Positions 60,372-64,000 of a stretch of 64,000 bases of DNA are shown one piece after another; positions within the stretch are counted from its first letter, which is position 1, and the number at the start of each line of letters is the position of its first letter. The stretch is from CBDCNH01 sp965219015 (GTDB lineage Bacteria > Pseudomonadota > Alphaproteobacteria > Rhodobacterales > Rhodobacteraceae), in assembly GCA_965219015.1 (NCBI GenBank), contig CBDCNH010000013.1:496001-560000 (forward strand). The letters are read 5' to 3'. The notes below the pieces were generated by a model. It had not been told where the DNA came from. It saw nothing but the letters and a program-made list of their open reading frames with translations, and made no database searches. A program made the translations under genes and the position numbers.

Positions 60372-61696
60372 TCGGCGGCCTCCCGCGCGCCGGCGGCCCC
60401 GCCGTAGGGCACGTTGCGCCCGCCGTAGCGGCGGACGCGGAGGTTGCACTGCTCGGCATGGCCGACGAAGCCTTCCAGCAGGCAGAGCCGCGAGCCATAT
60501 TCTCCGACCATCGCGGCGGCCTCGTCGGTGAGGATGCGCTGGTAGCTGTGCGTCTTGAGGAACTTGCCGACCCAGAGCCCGCCGGTGTAGCGCCCTGCCT
60601 TCCGCGTCGGCAGCGTGTGGTTGGTGCCGATCACCTTGTCGCCGTTCGCAACGTTGGTGCGCGGCCCGAGGAAGAGCGCGCCGTAGCTCGTCATGCGCTC
60701 GAGATACCAGTCGTCGCGGTCGGTCATCACCTGCACGTGCTCGGAGGCGATGTCGTTGGCGGTGGCCAGCATCTCGTCGTGCGTGTCGCAGACGATCACC
60801 TCGCCGTAGTCGCGCCAGGATACCGAGGCCGTCGCGGCCGTCGGCAGGATCGCGAGGAGCCGGTCGACCTCGGCCAGCGTCGCCTCGGCGAGGCGGCGCG
60901 AGGTGGTGAGGAGGATCGCAGGCGAGTTGTAGCCGTGCTCGGCCTGGCCGAGGAGGTCGGTCGCGCAGAGCTCGGCGTCCACGGTGTCGTCGGCGATCAC
61001 CATCGTCTCCGTCGGCCCGGCGAAGAGGTCGATGCCGACGCGGCCGAAGAGCTGGCGCTTGGCTTCGGCGACGTAGGCGTTGCCGGGGCCCACGAGCATG
61101 TCCACGGGGGCGATCGTCTCGGTGCCGAGCGCCATCGCGCCGACGGCCTGCATGCCGCCGAGCACGTAGATCTCGTGCGCTCCGCCGAAGTGCATCGCGG
61201 CGACGATGGCGGGATGCGGCGCGCCGTCGACCGGCGGGGCGGCGGCGGCGATGCGCGGCACGCCCGCGACGCTCGCGGTCAGCACCGACATATGCGCCGA
61301 GGCCACCATCGGGAACTTGCCGCCCGGCACGTAGCATCCGACGGACTGCACGGGGATGGTGCGGTGGCCTAGGACGACGCCGGGGAGCGTCTCGACCTCG
61401 ATGTCGGTGATGGACGCGCGCTGGGCCTCGGCGAAGCGCCGGATCTGGGCCTGCGCGAAGCGGATGTCGGCCATCTCGCGCGGGGTCACGCGCGCGACGG
61501 CGGCCTCGATCTCCGAGGCGTTGAGACGGAAGCTCGGCGGCGCGTAGCGGTCGAACTTCAGCGCCAGGTCGCGCACGGCGGCGTCGCCCCGCGCTCCGAT
61601 GTCGGCGAGCGTCGCCTCGACGGTGGCGCGCACCGCGGCGTCGTCGTCGGCGCGCTCGGCCTCGGGCTTGCCGCGCTTGAGATGGCTGATCGTCAT
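60368..61696 (-). CDS. hpsN: HpsN-like sulfopropanediol 3-dehydrogenase
   Basis: 442 residues. Catalytic residues Gln251, His254, Glu319-His320, Asp353 and His413 are all kept. The start MTISHLKRGKPEAER, the cofactor stretch CYVPGGKFPMVASAHM, and the end RRYGGRNVPYG match the HpsN group closely. HpsN oxidises (R)-2,3-dihydroxypropanesulfonate to sulfolactate. The desulfonating enzymes (SuyAB or others) are not in the window, so a related diol substrate cannot be excluded. The ATG has GAGGA upstream; 21 bases after ugpC-like stop. Confidence 0.85.
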   Translation of the reverse strand: MTISHLKRGKPEAERADDDAAVRATVEATLADIGARGDAAVRDLALKFDRYAPPSFRLNASEIEAAVARVTPREMADIRFAQAQIRRFAEAQRASITDIEVETLPGVVLGHRTIPVQSVGCYVPGGKFPMVASAHMSVLTASVAGVPRIAAAAPPVDGAPHPAIVAAMHFGGAHEIYVLGGMQAVGAMALGTETIAPVDMLVGPGNAYVAEAKRQLFGRVGIDLFAGPTETMVIADDTVDAELCATDLLGQAEHGYNSPAILLTTSRRLAEATLAEVDRLLAILPTAATASVSWRDYGEVIVCDTHDEMLATANDIASEHVQVMTDRDDWYLERMTSYGALFLGPRTNVANGDKVIGTNHTLPTRKAGRYTGGLWVGKFLKTHSYQRILTDEAAAMVGEYGSRLCLLEGFVGHAEQCNLRVRRYGGRNVPYGGAAGAREAAE

Positions 61697-61717
61697 GACG
61701 TCCTCGGACTTTTGGGG

Positions 61718-62773
61718 TCAGGCGGTCCCGATCCGGGCGCCTGTCGCGCTATCGAAGAGATGGCACGCGGCGGCGGGAATCCGGGTATGGACCATCGCGC
61801 CGATCTCGGCGCGGTAGTCCTTGGCGGCTTTCACGGATACGAGCGCGGCGCCGATCCGGTAGGAGATCATCGACGCCTCGCCGAGGAGCTCGATCGCGTA
61901 GACCGGTGCGGCGAGGTTGCCGCCTTCCGCCACGATGCCGACATCCTCGGCGCGGAAGCCGAGCGTCACCGGTCCGTCGCGCCGCTCGCCGAGCCCGGCC
62001 ACCTCGATCCCCGGCGCGCGAAACGTACCGTCCGTCATCGCGCCGTCCACGAGGTTCATCGCCGGCGAGCCGATGAAGCCCGCGACGAAGGTGTTGGCGG
62101 GATGGTCGTAGATGTCCGTGGGCGTGCCGACCTGCTGGATCACGCCGCGGTTCATCACCACGACGCGGTCGGCGAGCGTCATCGCCTCGATCTGGTCGTG
62201 CGTCACGTAGACCGTGGTGGTTCGCAGCGTGTGCTGCAGGTTCTTGATCTGCGCGCGGGTCGAGACGCGGAGCTTGGCGTCGAGGTTCGAGAGCGGCTCG
62301 TCCATCAGGAACACGGTCGGCTTGCGGACGATGGCGCGGCCGAGCGCCACCCGCTGGCGCTGGCCGCCGGAGAGCTCCGCCGGGCGGCGCTCGAGGAAGT
62401 CGGTCAGCTCGACCATCTCGGCCGCCCGCATCACCCGCTCGTGGTGCTCGGACGCGGGCACCTTGCGGACCTTCAGCGGGAAGCGGATGTTCTCGTAGAC
62501 GGACATGTTGGGGTAGAGCCCGTAGGACTGGAACACCATCGAGATGTCGCGGTCCTTCGGTTCGAGCGCGTTGACCATGCGGTCGCCGAGCCAGATCTCG
62601 CCCTCCGTCACGTCGTCGAGCCCCGCGATCATCCGCATCGTCGTGCTCTTGCCGCACCCGGACGGGCCGAGCAGCACGAGGAACTCCTCGTCGCGGATGT
62701 CGAGGTCGAAGTTCTCGACCGCGACGTAGGCACCCCAACGCTTGCAGACGTTCTTCAGACGCAGTTCCGCCAC
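61718..62773 (-). CDS. ugpC: sugar-type ABC transporter ATPase (UgpC/MalK family)
   Basis: 351 residues from a GTG. Walker A GPSGCGKST (36-44), signature LSGGQRQRVALGRAIVR, Walker B FLMDEPLSNLDAKLR, and a C-terminal TOBE domain with LGFRAEDVGIV. It energises the two permeases encoded just upstream. The periplasmic binding protein would lie beyond the right edge. The symbol is the family name, not a substrate assignment. Confidence 0.9.
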   Translation of the reverse strand: MAELRLKNVCKRWGAYVAVENFDLDIRDEEFLVLLGPSGCGKSTTMRMIAGLDDVTEGEIWLGDRMVNALEPKDRDISMVFQSYGLYPNMSVYENIRFPLKVRKVPASEHHERVMRAAEMVELTDFLERRPAELSGGQRQRVALGRAIVRKPTVFLMDEPLSNLDAKLRVSTRAQIKNLQHTLRTTTVYVTHDQIEAMTLADRVVVMNRGVIQQVGTPTDIYDHPANTFVAGFIGSPAMNLVDGAMTDGTFRAPGIEVAGLGERRDGPVTLGFRAEDVGIVAEGGNLAAPVYAIELLGEASMISYRIGAALVSVKAAKDYRAEIGAMVHTRIPAAACHLFDSATGARIGTA

Positions 62774-62777
62774 TGAG

Positions 62778-63710
62778 TCAGCCTTTCACCGCGCCGGCGG
62801 TGAGCCCGCTGACGATCTGCCGCTGGAAGAAGAGCACGAGCACGAAGAGCGGCACGATGGCCGAGACCACCGCCGCCACCGCGTACATCACGTTGCCCTC
62901 GGTCTGCGTCGAGCCGAGGAAGCTCGCGATCTTCGGCACCATCGTCTGGTTGTCCTGGCTGAGCAGCACCGACGTGACCGCGAAGTCGTTGTAGGCGAGC
63001 AGGAAGCTGAAGAGCCCGGTCGTCACCACGCCCGGCCACATCACCGGCACGACGACGAGCCGGAACGCCTGGAAGCGGGTGCAGCCGTCCACCAGCGCGC
63101 TTTCGTCCAGATCCTTCGGGATCGACAGGAAGAACGAGTGCAGCATCCAGAGCGTGAACGGCTGGTTGATCGCGACGAGGACGATGATCGTCGTGGGCAG
63201 GTAGCCCCAGATGCCGAGCTCGAAGAACGGCAGGAGATACCCCGACACCAGCGTGACGTGCGGCATGGCACGGAACACCAGCGCCACGATGAGGATCCAG
63301 AACGTGTAGCGGAACCCCGACCGCGCCAGCGCATAGCCGCCGAGCGTGCCGAGGGTGAGCGAGATGATCGTGACGAACAGCGTCACGACCCCGGTGTTGA
63401 GCGCCGCGTGCCAGAACCGCTGGCCGATCCAGGCGCCGCGGTAGCCGGCGCCGGTGAACTCGCTTCCGGTCTGGGCCACCGTCCGCGGACCCGTCAGCGC
63501 GTTCACCCAGTCGGTGCGCGAGAAGAAGTCGGCCTCGACCTTGAACGAGCCCCAGGCGGTCCAGAGGAACGGGAACGCCGCGAGGAAGAGCCAGATCAGA
63601 ACGAAGCCCACCGAGAGCGTCCTGAGCGGCAGCGACTGGCGATCGGCGCGGGCGGCGGGTTCTCGCCGGGCGGCCCTGCGCGCGGCGGGAGCGCGGGTCT
63701 CGGCGACCAT
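62778..63710 (-). CDS. carbohydrate ABC transporter permease (MalG family)
   Basis: 310 residues, six membrane segments. The EAA loop is seen as ALVDGCTRFQAFRLVVVPVMWPG (about 215-237). N-terminal basic cytoplasmic start (RRAARREPAAR). Its ATG shares one base with the stop of the other permease (TAATG), and the ATPase follows 4 bases later. Confidence 0.92.
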   Translation of the reverse strand: MVAETRAPAARRAARREPAARADRQSLPLRTLSVGFVLIWLFLAAFPFLWTAWGSFKVEADFFSRTDWVNALTGPRTVAQTGSEFTGAGYRGAWIGQRFWHAALNTGVVTLFVTIISLTLGTLGGYALARSGFRYTFWILIVALVFRAMPHVTLVSGYLLPFFELGIWGYLPTTIIVLVAINQPFTLWMLHSFFLSIPKDLDESALVDGCTRFQAFRLVVVPVMWPGVVTTGLFSFLLAYNDFAVTSVLLSQDNQTMVPKIASFLGSTQTEGNVMYAVAAVVSAIVPLFVLVLFFQRQIVSGLTAGAVKG

Positions 63711-64000
63711 TATGCAACCTTCCGGTTGAAGTCGCGCCAGGTCCGCAGCAGCACCGGCAGGAGCAGGATCACCACGCCGAGGATCGTCAGGATCGAGGTC
63801 GCCGCCGCCGAGCCGAAGAGCGGCGAGTCGCCGGCGCGGAGGTCGGAGTAGATGAGATAGCTGAGCGAGGTCGCGTTGGCCGCGGCCGAGAAGCCGATGA
63901 TCGGCTCGAAGACGCGAAAGTTGTCCATGAGCTGCATCAGCGCCACGAACGTCGCGAGCGGGGCGAGATGCGGGACGACGACGTAGCGGATGCGCTCCCA
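63710..64000 (-). CDS. carbohydrate ABC transporter permease (MalF family), 3' part
   Basis: The last 96 residues of a permease entering from the right edge. The frame is open from base 64000; WERIRYVVVPHLAPLATFVAL is the end of the EAA loop and next helix, then DNFRVFEPIIGFS and LPVLLRTWRDFNRKVA at the C-terminus. Paired with the MalG-type permease downstream. More of the operon, probably with the binding protein, lies outside. Confidence 0.85.
   Translation of the reverse strand, partial: WERIRYVVVPHLAPLATFVALMQLMDNFRVFEPIIGFSAAANATSLSYLIYSDLRAGDSPLFGSAAATSILTILGVVILLLPVLLRTWRDFNRKVA

Noticed and set aside
48374..61696. Two copies of histidine biosynthesis hisD
   Set aside because: Catalytic residues are shared, but the cofactor regions and gene contexts fit the HpsN group instead.
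1..64000. tRNA, rRNA, CRISPR, phage or transposon genes
   Set aside because: None seen on either strand; the tandem repeat at 8798 lacks spacers and cas genes, and no transposase or integrase motifs appear.

Overview
The window looks like chromosome from a high-GC alphaproteobacterium of the Rhodobacterales (roseobacter/Rhodobacter type). The evidence is gene content and order: an fla1-type flagellar cluster with motE-like and paired fliL genes, the kdsD-lptC-lptA-lptB-rpoN-hpf-ptsN block, and an HpsN-like dehydrogenase with SDR and sugar-type ABC genes. Nearly every codon ends in G or C, so both strands carry long shadow ORFs. I see no rRNA, tRNA, CRISPR array or insertion sequence, and no gene-free stretch over 300 bases.

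Layout. (1) 1-5.3 kb: the end of an unknown gene, a double-cupin gene, then on the minus strand otnC, otnK, an aspartase-family lyase and a frameshifted asparaginase remnant. This looks like a small catabolic insert beside the flagellar genes. (2) 5.3-24.7 kb: a flagellar supercluster in four blocks of alternating strand: fliI (-); flgB-flgC-fliE-fliQ-flgF-flgG-flgA-flgH and a His-rich FliL paralogue (+); fliL, a small membrane coiled-coil gene, motE-like, motA, a large periplasmic TPR-like gene, an SLT transglycosylase, flhA, fliR, flhB and a FliJ-like ORF (-); fliF-fliH-fliN-fliP (+). fliG, fliM, motB, hook and filament genes must lie elsewhere. (3) 24.7-43 kb: envelope and polysaccharide genes: Kdo synthesis and activation (kdsD, kdsB), LPS transport (lptC, lptA, lptB), rpoN, hpf, ptsN, galU, five glycosyltransferases, a sulfotransferase, cysQ and an ABC-2 permease. 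Together they suggest a surface glycan, possibly sulfated. (4) 43-49.7 kb: an MFS exporter, an Stf0-type sulfotransferase, a DNA-repair pair (radical SAM plus UdgX fused to a DUF4130-type domain) and a HisD/HpsN-type dehydrogenase. (5) 49.7-64 kb: at least 17 consecutive minus-strand genes, many overlapping by a few bases. In order of transcription: sugar-type ABC permeases and ATPase, HpsN-like dehydrogenase, an M15-like protein, an SDR, a LacI regulator, two tandem double-SnoaL proteins, a secreted protein, a DUF6653-type membrane protein, a double cupin, a MetE-C-like protein, an alpha/beta hydrolase, an RraA-like aldolase, a 48-codon ORF and an amidase.

How the parts may work together. 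Region 5 reads as an uptake-and-breakdown operon for a small solute under LacI control. HpsN homology suggests a sulfonated or hydroxylated C3 compound such as dihydroxypropanesulfonate, but the substrate is not provable from sequence. The double cupin of region 5 has a clear paralogue at the left edge, next to tetronate-type catabolic genes, so both cupins may serve similar carbohydrate-acid pathways. The region 5 operon, with its paired double-SnoaL proteins, is my best candidate for an undescribed system.
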